DNA of 64,000 nt, taken from NCBI RefSeq assembly GCF_027533845.1, contig NZ_JAPZVN010000001.1, positions 310,001-374,000 of the forward strand, given 5' to 3'. A program made the translations under genes and the position numbers. A model generated the notes under the pieces. That model was not told the DNA's origin and ran no database searches. It saw only the letters and a program-made list of their open reading frames with translations. The stretch comes from Streptomyces sp. RPT161 (GTDB lineage Bacteria > Actinomycetota > Actinomycetes > Streptomycetales > Streptomycetaceae). Positions 52,390 through 61,288 of this stretch are shown in pieces. The number at the start of each line of letters is the position of its first letter. The stretch's first letter is position 1.

Positions 52390-54027
52390 TCAGCGGCCGG
52401 CGGCCACGAACAGCCGGGGCAGCGCGAGGACTCGGGCCAGCACCCCGGGCAGCTCCCGCGCGGCCCCCGCGTCCCAGACGGGCGCGCGCCACGCGACGAA
52501 GCCGTCCGGCCGTACGAGCACCGCCCCGCCGCTGCCAACGCCGTGCGCGGCGGCCCAGCGCCCGGACGGGTCGGCCAACTCCCGGCCGATCCGCAGCACT
52601 TCCAGGCGCCCGTCCCCCGCCACGCACCCGTCCGGTGCCGGAAGGGCGTCCGGCGCCGAGGGGGCGTCATCTGCCGTGTCAGGGCCGAGGACGAGGGTGA
52701 AGTCCGGCCCGTACAGATCGATGCTGGAACACGCGCGGCCGTCCCGCACCAGGTCCAGATGCGGGGCCCGGGTGCCCGGTCGCCCCGACTCGCCGAGCCC
52801 GTCCTCGCCGTCCGCCGCCACCACCGCCTCGGAGTCGTACCGGTAGCCCAGTCCCAGGGCGATGCGGCCGGCCCGGGCGGCCGCGTCCTCCCCGCCAGCC
52901 CCGGCCCGCTCCTCCTGGAGCCGGGTGGACAGGGCGCAGGTCAGCTCGGCCACGGGGCGGCGTTCGGGCTCGTAGGTGTCCAGGAGTCCGGCGCCGGCGC
53001 GGCCCTGGAGGACCGCGGCCAGCTTCCAGGCAAGGTTGTGCACGTCCTGGATGCCGGTGTTGGCGCCGAGCCCGCCGGATGGCGGCATCACATGGACCGC
53101 GTCCCCGGCCAGCAGGATGCGGCCGCGGCGGTACTCCTCGGCGACCCAGGAGGCCAGCTCCCAGGTGTGCACGGCGCGCCCGGTGCCCGGCACTGCGGGC
53201 AGCACCCGCACCGGAAGGTCGGGAGCACCGACCGCCGCCCGTACGTCCGCCGCACAGCGCTCGGGGGTGAAGTCCGCGGGTCCCTCACCGCGTTCGGGGT
53301 CGTACGGCACCATCAGCACCCAGCGGTCGGCGCCGTCCAGCCGGGCCAGCAGCGTGCCGGGCACCGGACGGGCCAAGTAGGCCAGGCCGACGGGGCGGCC
53401 GCGCAGCGCGGCACCGAGGTCGGCCTCGAATGCGATGTTGACTACGTGAGCCAGCCGCCTGCCCCGGGTGCGGATGCCCAGCGCGCCGCGCAGCGGGGAG
53501 CGATGGCCGTCCGCGGCGATCAGATAGCGCGCCCGTACCGTGTACCGGCGCCCGCTCGCGCGGTCGGTGACGCCCGCGGTGACGCCGTCGGCGTCCTGGG
53601 CGACCTCGCCGAGCTCGGTGTGGAACCTGACGTCGGCGCCCAGTTCCTCGGCGCGGGCCCGCACCAGCGGCTCCACGGTGCTCTGCTCGACCAGGGCCGG
53701 CGGGCAGGGGCTGGCCCAGCCGACCGACTCGCCCGGCGGCCTGCTGCCGCGGTACTCCTCGGGCCCGGCCAGGGTGGTGGCCCGCACGACGTCGGTGGCG
53801 GCCAGGAAGACCGAGGGCGGTGCGGCGCGCACCGCCTCCTCCAGGCCGTGCCCGCGGTACAGCTCCATCGTGCGCGGGCTGAGCACCCGCGCCTTGGCGA
53901 GCATCGACGTGCCGGGGTGGCGCTCCACCAGCAGTACGGGCACGTGGTGGCGGCGCAGGAACACCGCCGCCGACAGGCCGACGATGCCGCCACCCGCGAT
54001 CAGCACCGCGGTGTTCTCCTCGCTCAT
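52390..54027 (-). CDS. class A flavin monooxygenase (polyketide hydroxylase)
   Basis: This 545-residue enzyme of the PHBH/phenol-hydroxylase fold has GGGIVGLSAAVFL near residue 12 (FAD Rossmann loop), AADGHRSPLR near 170 (DG motif) and LLAGDAVHVMPPSGG near 290 (GD motif), plus a thioredoxin-like C-terminal domain. The overall layout matches aromatic polyketide hydroxylases such as RdmE, PgaE or UrdE. It should hydroxylate the aglycone using NAD(P)H and oxygen. AAGGAAG lies before the ATG. It is divergent from the PadR-like regulator. Confidence 0.9.
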   Translation of the reverse strand: MSEENTAVLIAGGGIVGLSAAVFLRRHHVPVLLVERHPGTSMLAKARVLSPRTMELYRGHGLEEAVRAAPPSVFLAATDVVRATTLAGPEEYRGSRPPGESVGWASPCPPALVEQSTVEPLVRARAEELGADVRFHTELGEVAQDADGVTAGVTDRASGRRYTVRARYLIAADGHRSPLRGALGIRTRGRRLAHVVNIAFEADLGAALRGRPVGLAYLARPVPGTLLARLDGADRWVLMVPYDPERGEGPADFTPERCAADVRAAVGAPDLPVRVLPAVPGTGRAVHTWELASWVAEEYRRGRILLAGDAVHVMPPSGGLGANTGIQDVHNLAWKLAAVLQGRAGAGLLDTYEPERRPVAELTCALSTRLQEERAGAGGEDAAARAGRIALGLGYRYDSEAVVAADGEDGLGESGRPGTRAPHLDLVRDGRACSSIDLYGPDFTLVLGPDTADDAPSAPDALPAPDGCVAGDGRLEVLRIGRELADPSGRWAAAHGVGSGGAVLVRPDGFVAWRAPVWDAGAARELPGVLARVLALPRLFVAAGR

Positions 54028-54229
54028 CAACTTCCTTCCCTCGTACGGGGCCTGCCGGTTGTGCTGGCTTCTCCGGCCCCGGGCCGCGTGCCCGGGGGGG
54101 GGCGGCCAGCATGCGGCCGGGGTATCGGGTGGCGCTCGAAGGCGGCCGGAGCACGGGCACCGCCGAGCCCGCAACGGGCGGTGCTCCGGCGGCACTACAG
54201 CGCGGTGGGTCAGGCTCGCGCCTCGGGCT

Positions 54230-54255
54230 CGATACGGAGCCGGGCCCGATACGGA
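54230..54255 (+). promoter_or_regulatory. tandem CGATACGGA repeats before the PadR-like gene
   Basis: CGATACGGA occurs at 54230 and again at 54247, 17 bases apart; the first copy is also inside a dyad (GGCTC...GAGCC). They sit 18-43 bases before the regulator's start, so they may be its operator. This is inference. Confidence 0.4.
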
Positions 54256-54272
54256 AGGTGGAGGAGACGTAC

Positions 54273-54953
54273 GTGGAGAAGTCGGAGACGGAGACGGTAG
54301 ACGTGGACACATCGAGCGCGCCGGCAGGGGGGACAGCCGGGACGGCGCCCGCCGCGGCCTCGCCCCTCGCCTTGCTGTCCCTCGGCCTGCTGCTGGAGCG
54401 GCCGATGACCCCGCGGGAGTTCGCCCGGACCGTGGCCGAGCGGGCCGCGGACAGCCCTGTGGAGGGGCCGCCCACGCCGGGGCCGCAGGAGTTCGCGGCG
54501 GTGGCGCGTGCGCTCGGCGAGGCGGGCCTGACCGAGACCGTGGCGCACGCCGACGGCCCGGCGTACGCACTAACCGACCGCGGCAGGAGCGAGTTCGCCC
54601 GGCACGTCGTCGCCCAGCTGGCCACTCCGGACCGGCAGCCGCCCGCCTTCCTTACGGCGGTCGGCTACCTGGGAGCGCTCGATGAGGACCGTGCGACGGG
54701 GGCGCTGCGGGAGCGCTCGGGACGGCTGCGCGAGCGGGCCGCGCGGATCGAGCAGGCGCTGGCCGCGAGCGGCAGCATTCCCCGGCTGTTCGTGATCGAG
54801 AACGAGTACGCGCTGCGCATGTGCCGGGCCGAACTGGGCTGGACCGAGGAGGTGCTGGCCGAGATCGGCGCCGGAACGCTGGCCTGGCCACGGGTCCGGG
54901 TCACGGAGAACGGCTGGGAGTGGGCGCCGGAGGAAGGCGCCGGTGCCCGCTGA
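54273..54953 (+). CDS. PadR-like winged-helix regulator
   Basis: This 226-residue protein has a winged-helix region (about 30-110) with SLGLLLERPMTPREFARTV and GPAYALTDRGRSEF, where the second is a PadR-type wing. The C-terminal helical part (RSGRLRERAARIEQAL) resembles a PadR dimerisation helix. The N-terminal 30 residues are a low-complexity Thr/Ala linker. The GTG at 54273 is chosen because GGAGGAG precedes it. It is divergent from a monooxygenase gene and followed by an SDR; these are its likely targets. Confidence 0.65.
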   Translation: MEKSETETVDVDTSSAPAGGTAGTAPAAASPLALLSLGLLLERPMTPREFARTVAERAADSPVEGPPTPGPQEFAAVARALGEAGLTETVAHADGPAYALTDRGRSEFARHVVAQLATPDRQPPAFLTAVGYLGALDEDRATGALRERSGRLRERAARIEQALAASGSIPRLFVIENEYALRMCRAELGWTEEVLAEIGAGTLAWPRVRVTENGWEWAPEEGAGAR

Positions 54954-54981
54954 CCCCACCGCCACCCGCTCCTGAATCGCT

Positions 54982-55019
54982 CAAGTGGCGTTCAGGCGCG
55001 CATTTCTAGCCTCGGCGGC
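54982..55019 (+). promoter_or_regulatory. promoter for a leaderless SDR transcript
   Basis: TAGCCT (55007-55012) is 7 bases before the ATG, and AGTGGCGTTC lies upstream with the same 13-base gap seen before the epimerase at 39.9 kb. Downstream bases (CTAGC-TC-GCGG) are also shared. Confidence 0.5.
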
Positions 55020-55802
55020 ATGATTGAACTCTCTCTCAAGGGCAGGACCGCGCTGGTGACCGGCGCCAGCCGGGGCATCGGCGCGGCCATCGCCGCCGAG
55101 CTGGGCCGACGGGGCGCCGCGGTCGCGGTGAACTACCTCAGCTCCGAGGAGGCCGCGCAGAAGGTCGTCGCGGGCATCGAGGAGCAGGGCGGCCGCGCCG
55201 TCACCGCACAGGCCGACATCTCCGACGGCGAGAGCACCAAAGCCATGGTCGAGCGGGTCGAGCAGCAGCTCGGCCCGATCGACATCCTCGTCCTCAACTC
55301 CAGCGGATACCGCGACGTGCTGCGTGGCCCGGCCCTCAACCACCCGGTCGAGGCGCTGGTCGACAAGATGGCCACCCAGGCCCGCGCCACCCTCGGCCCG
55401 GCCTACGCGGTGCTGCCCGGCATGATCGAGCGGGAGCAGGGCACCGTCATCCTGATCTCGGACAGCTTCTCGCGCCAGGCCGCGGCCGGCGCCATCGGCC
55501 ACGCGGTGGCCAAGGCCCCGATGGAGGCCGCGATGAAGCACCTGGCGATCGAGCTGGGCCCGAAGAACATCCGCTTCAACACGGTCATCCCGGGCGCTAC
55601 CCGCAGCGAGAACCTGATGAAGAAGTGGAACGCCAAGGACGAGTGGGGCCGCACCCTCGCCTCCGTCATCGACCAGACCCCGCTGCGCCGCATCGGCGAG
55701 CCGGAGGACGTGGCCCGTGCCGTCGCCGTCCTCGCGGGCGACGAACTGTCGTATGTGACTGGCGCGTTTCTGCCGGTCAGCGGCGGCCACCTCATCATCT
55801 GA
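55020..55802 (+). CDS. SDR-family protein lacking the catalytic tyrosine
   Basis: This 260-residue classical SDR has TGASRGIGAAIA near residue 14 and NSSG near 95. At the active site the usual YxxxK is HAVAK near 160-164, so Tyr is replaced by His while Lys and an upstream Ser are kept. The protein otherwise looks intact, including the C-terminal GGHLII. It may use a different acid, work as a non-reductive enzyme (for example a cyclase or dehydratase helper) or be a partner subunit. It probably starts as a leaderless transcript. It is followed by a strong hairpin. Confidence 0.82.
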   Translation: MIELSLKGRTALVTGASRGIGAAIAAELGRRGAAVAVNYLSSEEAAQKVVAGIEEQGGRAVTAQADISDGESTKAMVERVEQQLGPIDILVLNSSGYRDVLRGPALNHPVEALVDKMATQARATLGPAYAVLPGMIEREQGTVILISDSFSRQAAAGAIGHAVAKAPMEAAMKHLAIELGPKNIRFNTVIPGATRSENLMKKWNAKDEWGRTLASVIDQTPLRRIGEPEDVARAVAVLAGDELSYVTGAFLPVSGGHLII

Positions 55803-55850
55803 CCTTAGGGTGTCCCCGTCTCCTTCCGGCGGGCCGCCGATCGCCTTCCC

Positions 55851-55898
55851 GTGCCGTCAGGCCGCCCGCACCCGTCTGCGGACCGCCTGACGGCACGC
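55851..55898 (+). terminator. hairpin terminator after the SDR
   Basis: Perfect 13-base arms CGTGCCGTCAGGC and GCCTGACGGCACG with a 22-base interior lie 49 bases past the SDR stop and before the exporter gene. Confidence 0.6.
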
Positions 55899-56021
55899 CC
55901 GTTGCGGGGCGCCGCGCGGCGCCCGTCAGACCATCCCTCGGACCACGACAAGAACACCTGGCCCATGAGACCCGTGGCCCGGCAGGCCATGGGCCCATGG
56001 GACCTGAACGAAGGAACACCA

Positions 56022-57488
56022 ATGAATGCTGTGCCGTCCGCCGACCGCTCCGGGCCGGCGCCCGGGTGGGCCGTGGCGGTGGTGGCCTGTGCCGCCCAGT
56101 TCATGGTGGTGCTGGACACCACCATCGTGAACGTCGCCCTGCCGTCGATGCGCGAGGACCTCGGGCTCGGCGCCGGGGGCCAGCAGTGGGTCGTCAACGC
56201 CTACCTGCTGGCCTTCGCTGGCTTCCTGATGCTGGGCGGGCGCGCCGCCGATCTCTTCGGGCGGCGCCGGATGTTCACCGCCGGACTCGTCCTGTTCACC
56301 GCCGCCAGCCTGCTGGGCGGCCTGGCCCCCGGCGGCGGGCTGCTGATCGCCGCCCGTACCCTGCAGGGCCTGGGTGCGGCGTTCCTCGCCCCGGCCCCGC
56401 TGGCCCTGATCAACGCCACCTACGAGGACCTGCAGGCGCGCACCAAGGCGATCGCGGCCTGGGGCGCCACCGCGACCGCGGCCGGCAGCTGCGGCATCCT
56501 GCTCGGCGGAGTGCTGACAGACGCGCTGGGCTGGCGTTGGGTGCTGTTCGTCAACGTGCCCATAGGCGCGGTGCTGGTGGTGGTCGCGCTGCGCGCGCTG
56601 CCGGCCTTCCCCGGGCACGCACGCGGCCGGGCCCTGGACGTTACGGGTGCCGTCCTGGTCACCGCGGCCCTGGCCTGTGCGTCGTACGGCCTCTCCGAGC
56701 TGGAGACCCACCCGTTCGCCGCCCCGCTGACCGGCGGGGTCCTCGCGGTCGCCGTGGTGCTGCTGGTGGCCTTCGTCCTCGTGGAGGCGCGCACCGCGCA
56801 GCCGCTGATGCCGCTGCGGATCTTCCGCAGCCGCGCCCTGACGCTGGGAAACGTGGCCGCGCTGGTAATCGGTGCCGTGACCACCTCGGTGATGTTCTTC
56901 GTCACGCTCTACCTCCAGCGCGTGCTCGGCTACACGCCGCTCCAGGCGGGCCTGGCCATGCTGCCGCTGACCCTCGCGATCGCCGTGGCCTCGCTACTGG
57001 TGCGGCGCTTGGTGCAGGCCATGGGGCCGCGGGTGCCGCTGGCGCTGGGCTGGTTGCTGACGGCGGGCGGGCTGCTGTGGCAGTCGCGTTTCTCGCCCGA
57101 CGGCTCGTTCACCGTCGATGTCCTCGGCCCCGGCGTTCTGCTGGGCCTGGGCCTCGGTGCGGTCGTACTGCCGATGACGGCCGCCGCGACCTCCGGGGTC
57201 GCGGCCCAGGACGCGGGGCTGGCCTCCGCCCTGATGAACACCGCGCGCCAGATGGGCGGCGGCCTCGGTCTCGCCGTGCTCAGCGCGGTCGCCGGGACCG
57301 CGGCGGGAGCGGCCGCACTCACCCACGGCTACGCCAAGGCCCTTCTCATGGCGACCGTGCTGGCGCTGGTGGCGGGCGCGCTGGCGCTGTTCATGCCGCG
57401 CCCCGCCGCCGCTGCCGCCCCGCCCGCGGTGGGCGGGAAGGAGCCCGGGCAGCGCCCGGCGCCGGTGGCCGCCGAGCCGGCCGAGTGA
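56022..57488 (+). CDS. DHA2-family (EmrB/QacA) MFS exporter
   Basis: This 488-residue MFS protein should have 14 transmembrane helices. It has LDTTIVNVALPSMRED in TM1 and the motif-A loop GRAADLFGRRRMF between TM2 and TM3. AAGGA precedes the ATG at 56022. It is a third exporter in the cluster and differs from the two in the 44-50 kb operon, so it may export a different congener or provide self-resistance. The C-terminal 40 residues are Pro/Ala-rich and cytosolic. It is convergent with an aldo/keto reductase gene. Confidence 0.9.
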   Translation: MNAVPSADRSGPAPGWAVAVVACAAQFMVVLDTTIVNVALPSMREDLGLGAGGQQWVVNAYLLAFAGFLMLGGRAADLFGRRRMFTAGLVLFTAASLLGGLAPGGGLLIAARTLQGLGAAFLAPAPLALINATYEDLQARTKAIAAWGATATAAGSCGILLGGVLTDALGWRWVLFVNVPIGAVLVVVALRALPAFPGHARGRALDVTGAVLVTAALACASYGLSELETHPFAAPLTGGVLAVAVVLLVAFVLVEARTAQPLMPLRIFRSRALTLGNVAALVIGAVTTSVMFFVTLYLQRVLGYTPLQAGLAMLPLTLAIAVASLLVRRLVQAMGPRVPLALGWLLTAGGLLWQSRFSPDGSFTVDVLGPGVLLGLGLGAVVLPMTAAATSGVAAQDAGLASALMNTARQMGGGLGLAVLSAVAGTAAGAAALTHGYAKALLMATVLALVAGALALFMPRPAAAAAPPAVGGKEPGQRPAPVAAEPAE

Positions 57489-57519
57489 TCCGCGTCCCGC
57501 GGCGGCCGCGCCTCTGAGG

Positions 57520-57560
57520 TGCGAGGGTCTCCTCTCCCGGCGGGAGGGGAGACCCTCGCA
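57520..57560. terminator. 19-bp bidirectional hairpin terminator
   Basis: Nineteen-base arms with one mismatch around a GGC loop separate convergent stops at 57488 and 57575. Confidence 0.75.
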
Positions 57561-57574
57561 CGTCGCGTACCGGA

Positions 57575-58600
57575 TCAGGCCGCGGCTGTCCGCTTGGCCC
57601 GCAGCATCCGGCTCAGCGTGAGCTGCGGATCCCGGACCACCGCATCGCCCAGCACCTCGTCGATGCGGGCCGTCAGACCCGGATCCAGTACGGCGTCCAC
57701 GGCGCGCAGGTTCCGCTCGATCTGCTCCGGCGCGGAGGCGCCGATGACGGCCGAGACGACCTGCGGCTGGTGCAGCACCCAGGCCAGCGCGAGCTGAGGA
57801 AGCGTCAACCCCGCCTCCTCGGCGAGCGGTTGGAGCGCCTGCACCCGTTCCAGGACCCGGTCCTCCAGGAAGCGCCAGCGACGCAGCGAGACGTCGCCGC
57901 CCTGGGCGGCCACTGCCCGCGAGCCCTCGGGGAGTTCGGCGCCCGGCCGGTACTTTCCGGTCAGGACGCCGCCGGCCAGCGGTGACCACACCATCTGCCC
58001 GATGCCCAGCGGCACGCAGGCGGGGATCACCTCGTCCTCGATGACCCGCCACAGCAGGTTGTACTGCGGCTGGTTGGACACCAGCGGGGCCCCTGCCTCC
58101 CGGGCCAGCCGGCCGGCCTCGGCCAGTTCGGGGGCGGCCCACTCCGAGACGCCCACGTAGCGCACCTTGCCCGCCTCGACCGCGTCGGCGAAGGCCGCCA
58201 TGGTCTCCTCCAGCGGGGTGGCGTCGTCGTAGAGGTGCGCCTGGTACACGTCGATGTGGTCGGTGCCCAGCCGCCGCAGTGAGGCGTCCAGGCAGGCGCG
58301 GATCCGGGCGCGGCTCAGGCCGCCGGGCCCGTTGGAGTCGCCGCCAGCGCCCCGGCCGACCTTGGTGCAGAGGACCACCTGGTCGCGGGGGACGGCCGCC
58401 AGGGCCCGGCCGAGGACTTCCTCGGCCCGGCCTCCGGCGTAGACGTCCGCGGTGTCGAAGGTGGTGATGCCCGCGTCCAGCGCCGCGCGGACGCAGGCCA
58501 CGGCCGCGCTGTCATCGAGCTGGTTGCCCGCGGTCAGCGAGTTGCCGAAGGCGACCCGGCTCACGACAGGCCCGTGGTCACCCAGTCGCCGGTACTGCAT
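57575..58600 (-). CDS. aldo/keto reductase (possible deoxysugar reductase)
   Basis: This 341-residue TIM-barrel AKR has an intact tetrad: Asp and Tyr in DTADVY near 52-57, Lys in CTKVG near 84 and His in QAHLYDD near 117. The cofactor end has VIGASAPEQIERN near 293. Family AKR12 enzymes (TylCII, EryBII, AveBVIII) act on TDP-deoxysugars, and this gene is in a sugar operon, so a role in a 3- or 4-keto reduction is plausible. A substrate on the polyketide is an alternative. GGAGGAAGGGG stands before the ATG. Its start overlaps the upstream gene's 3' end by 23 bases. Confidence 0.88.
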   Translation of the reverse strand: MQYRRLGDHGPVVSRVAFGNSLTAGNQLDDSAAVACVRAALDAGITTFDTADVYAGGRAEEVLGRALAAVPRDQVVLCTKVGRGAGGDSNGPGGLSRARIRACLDASLRRLGTDHIDVYQAHLYDDATPLEETMAAFADAVEAGKVRYVGVSEWAAPELAEAGRLAREAGAPLVSNQPQYNLLWRVIEDEVIPACVPLGIGQMVWSPLAGGVLTGKYRPGAELPEGSRAVAAQGGDVSLRRWRFLEDRVLERVQALQPLAEEAGLTLPQLALAWVLHQPQVVSAVIGASAPEQIERNLRAVDAVLDPGLTARIDEVLGDAVVRDPQLTLSRMLRAKRTAAA

Positions 58601-60308
58601 GGTTCTCCCCTTCCTCCGCCTGTGTGTCCAGTCGACCCGCCGGATGGATGCCGAGCGTGGCCAGCGCCCGCTCGGGGGCGTCCGCCCGGCCACCGCTCGC
58701 GGCCGCGTAGCCGTCCGGGCGGATCAGCAGCCAGCCGCCTGGCTCCAGCCCCAGGTCGGCGGCGAGCCGCCCGTCCGGGTCGACCAGCGGGGTGACCGAC
58801 CCCTCCGCGCTCCGCGGCCGTGGTACGAAGCTGCGGACGTGGACGACTCCCTGGTAGGTACGCGTCAGTCCGGCGAGCGGGGTGAACTCCCCGGCTCCGC
58901 CCGCCCGGTCGGTGTCCGGCCGGGTCAGCAGCGTCCAGCCGGGGCGGCGCAGTTCCTCGATCAGTTCGCGCCAGCCGGCCGACTCGGCGGCGCGGCAGGC
59001 GGTGACCCGGCTCGCCCGGTCGCCGGCCGGGAGCGCGGCCCCCGCGCTCAGCGCGTCGCTCGTGCCGGCGCCCTCGTCGGCCGCAAGGGCCAGCGGCCCG
59101 TCGCCGTACCCGAGGTCGAGCGCCGACATCCCGCCCATGATCTTCTGCTCGATGCGAGACTTCAGCGGCGGCACCGACCGGACGAAGGTGAACAGCGCGC
59201 GCAGTGCCGCGGCCGCGTAACGGCTGCGCAGCTGCACCAGCAGCGTGGCGAACTTGGTGGACTTCAGCAGGGCGGCGCCCACCGGGACGCGCTCGGCGCT
59301 GTAGCTGTCCAGCAGGCTCTCGTCGGCCGAGCCGTGGATGACGGACGCCAGCTTCCAGGAGAGGTTGACGGCGTCCTGGACACCGGTGTTCATGCCCTGC
59401 CCGGAGGCGGGGCTGTGGACATGGGCGGCGTCGCCGGCCAGCAGGCAGCGGCCCTTGCGCATGCACGGGATCATGCGCTGCTGAATGGTGAAGACGGACA
59501 CCCACGTGGGGTTCTCCACCCGCACCTCGCGGCCCGTACCGGTGCGGATCTTGCGCTCGAACCGGCGTGCCACGGCCGCGTCGTCGCCGCCGTAGGACAC
59601 CTCGGCGGTGTCCAGCAGCCGCCACTTGCCCGGGTCCGGGAAGGGCACCATCATCACGGTGCCGGTCGGGGTGCGCATCCAGTGGATGCTGTCCCGGGGC
59701 AGGTCGCAGTGCACGACCGCGTCCGCGATCAGCCAGGTCTCGCTGCTCTCGCCGACCAGCTTGAGGCCGAGCTGCTTGCGTACGGTGCTGTGCCCGCCGT
59801 CGCAGCCCACCAGCCAGCCCGCCTCGAAGGTCTCGGTGCGGCCGTCCGCGTGCTCCAACTCGGCGCGTACGCCCGCGCCGTGGTCGGTGAAGCCGGTCAG
59901 GCGCACCCCCCACTCCACCTCGACGCCCTGGCGGGCGGCCGCGGCGCGCAGCGCCCCCTCGGTGATGACCTGGTCGACCATCAGCGTGAAGGGATAGCGG
60001 GTGGGCAGCTTGCGGTAGTCGGTGTCGAAGCGGATCAGCCGGCGGCCGTTCTGGTGCAGCGTGAAGTGCTCCACCCGCTGGCCGCGCGGCAGCACGTCGT
60101 CGAGCACGCCCATCTGGTCGTAGGTCTCCAGGGTGCGGGCGTGGGTGGCCAGCGCGCGGCTGGTGGTGGCCGGTCCCGGCGCCGCGTCCACCAGCCTCAC
60201 GCGCACGCCGCGGCGGGCGAGTTCGTGGGCCGCGGTCAGCCCGACCGGACCCGCGCCCACCACCAGCACCGGCGCACCGGTCGGCTGCGGGCGTCCTTCG
60301 GCGGTCAT
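58578..60308 (-). CDS. class A flavin monooxygenase
   Basis: This 576-residue FAD enzyme has VVGAGPVGLTAAHEL near residue 14, VGCDGGHSTVRKQ near 155 and LLAGDAAHVHSPASGQ near 285, then a full C-terminal domain. It resembles hydroxylases and Baeyer-Villiger-type oxygenases of aromatic polyketide pathways. The ATG overlaps the RmlB stop (ATGA), so it is translated with the sugar genes. It should oxidise the polycyclic core; position and outcome cannot be told. Confidence 0.9.
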   Translation of the reverse strand: MTAEGRPQPTGAPVLVVGAGPVGLTAAHELARRGVRVRLVDAAPGPATTSRALATHARTLETYDQMGVLDDVLPRGQRVEHFTLHQNGRRLIRFDTDYRKLPTRYPFTLMVDQVITEGALRAAAARQGVEVEWGVRLTGFTDHGAGVRAELEHADGRTETFEAGWLVGCDGGHSTVRKQLGLKLVGESSETWLIADAVVHCDLPRDSIHWMRTPTGTVMMVPFPDPGKWRLLDTAEVSYGGDDAAVARRFERKIRTGTGREVRVENPTWVSVFTIQQRMIPCMRKGRCLLAGDAAHVHSPASGQGMNTGVQDAVNLSWKLASVIHGSADESLLDSYSAERVPVGAALLKSTKFATLLVQLRSRYAAAALRALFTFVRSVPPLKSRIEQKIMGGMSALDLGYGDGPLALAADEGAGTSDALSAGAALPAGDRASRVTACRAAESAGWRELIEELRRPGWTLLTRPDTDRAGGAGEFTPLAGLTRTYQGVVHVRSFVPRPRSAEGSVTPLVDPDGRLAADLGLEPGGWLLIRPDGYAAASGGRADAPERALATLGIHPAGRLDTQAEEGENHAVPATG

Positions 60309-61288
60309 CGGTTCTCCTCCTCGGTTTTTTTCAGGGGCTTCCACCAGCCGGGGTTGTCGCGGTACCAGGCGGCGGTGTCCGCGAGGCCGCGCTCGAAGGG
60401 GATGCGCGGCGCGTAACCCAGTTCCCCGCGGATCTTGGTGTCGTCGATGGCGTAGCGGCGGTCGTGGCCCTTGCGGTCGGCGACCCGCTCGACCATCCCG
60501 GGTCCCGCGCCGCACAGCCTCAGCAGTTCCTCGGTCAGGGCGGCGTTGGTGCGGTCGTCGCCGCCGCCGATGTTGTAGATTTCGCCCGCCCGGCCGCCGG
60601 TGAGCACCAGTTGGAGGGCACGGCAGTGGTCGTCCACATGCAGCCACTCACGGACGTTCAGCCCGTCCCCGTACAGCGGCACCCGGCGGCCTTCCAGGAG
60701 GTGGGTGACGAAGCGCGGGATGAGCTTCTCGGGGTGCTGGTAGGGGCCGTAGTTGTTCGAGCAGCGGGTGATCGACAGGTCGATGCCGTGCGTCTGGAAG
60801 TAGGCGCGGGCGATCAGGTCGGACGCGGCCTTGGACGCCGCGTAGGGCGAGTTGGGCAGCAGCGGGCTGTGCTCGGTCCAGGAGCCTTCGTCGAGGGAGC
60901 CGTACACCTCGTCGGTGGAGACGTGCACCACCCGCTCGACGCCCGTGCGCAGCACGGCCTCCAGCAGGGTCTGGGTGCCGCCGGCGTTGGTTCGGACGAA
61001 CTCCGCGGCCGCGTGCAGCGAGCGGTCGACGTGCGACTCGGCGGCGAAGTGCACCACCGCGTCATGGCCGGGCAGCAGGTCCAGCAGCAGCGGCAGATCG
61101 CACACGTCGCCGTACACGAAGGTCAGCCGGGGGTGCCGCTCGGGCAGGTTGTCGCGGTTGCCGGCGTAGGTGAGTTTGTCCAGGACGGTGACGTCGGCGT
61201 CCTCGTAGCCGGGGTGGCGTCCGTCGAGCAGTCCGCGTGCGTAGTGCGAGCCGATGAACCCCGCCCCGCCGGTGACCAGGATCTTCAC
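60305..61288 (-). CDS. rmlB: dTDP-glucose 4,6-dehydratase (RmlB)
   Basis: This 327-residue extended SDR has TGGAGFIGSHY at 6-16 and STDEVYGSL near 123, with the YAASKAASD active-site motif (Tyr and Lys) near 147. NNYGPYQHPEKL near 172 is the typical RmlB sugar-nucleotide segment. It converts dTDP-glucose to dTDP-4-keto-6-deoxyglucose, the branch point for all deoxyhexoses here. The GTG at 61288 overlaps the RmlA stop as GTGA. It is transcribed with rmlA and two flavin monooxygenases. Confidence 0.95.
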   Translation of the reverse strand: MKILVTGGAGFIGSHYARGLLDGRHPGYEDADVTVLDKLTYAGNRDNLPERHPRLTFVYGDVCDLPLLLDLLPGHDAVVHFAAESHVDRSLHAAAEFVRTNAGGTQTLLEAVLRTGVERVVHVSTDEVYGSLDEGSWTEHSPLLPNSPYAASKAASDLIARAYFQTHGIDLSITRCSNNYGPYQHPEKLIPRFVTHLLEGRRVPLYGDGLNVREWLHVDDHCRALQLVLTGGRAGEIYNIGGGDDRTNAALTEELLRLCGAGPGMVERVADRKGHDRRYAIDDTKIRGELGYAPRIPFERGLADTAAWYRDNPGWWKPLKKTEEENR

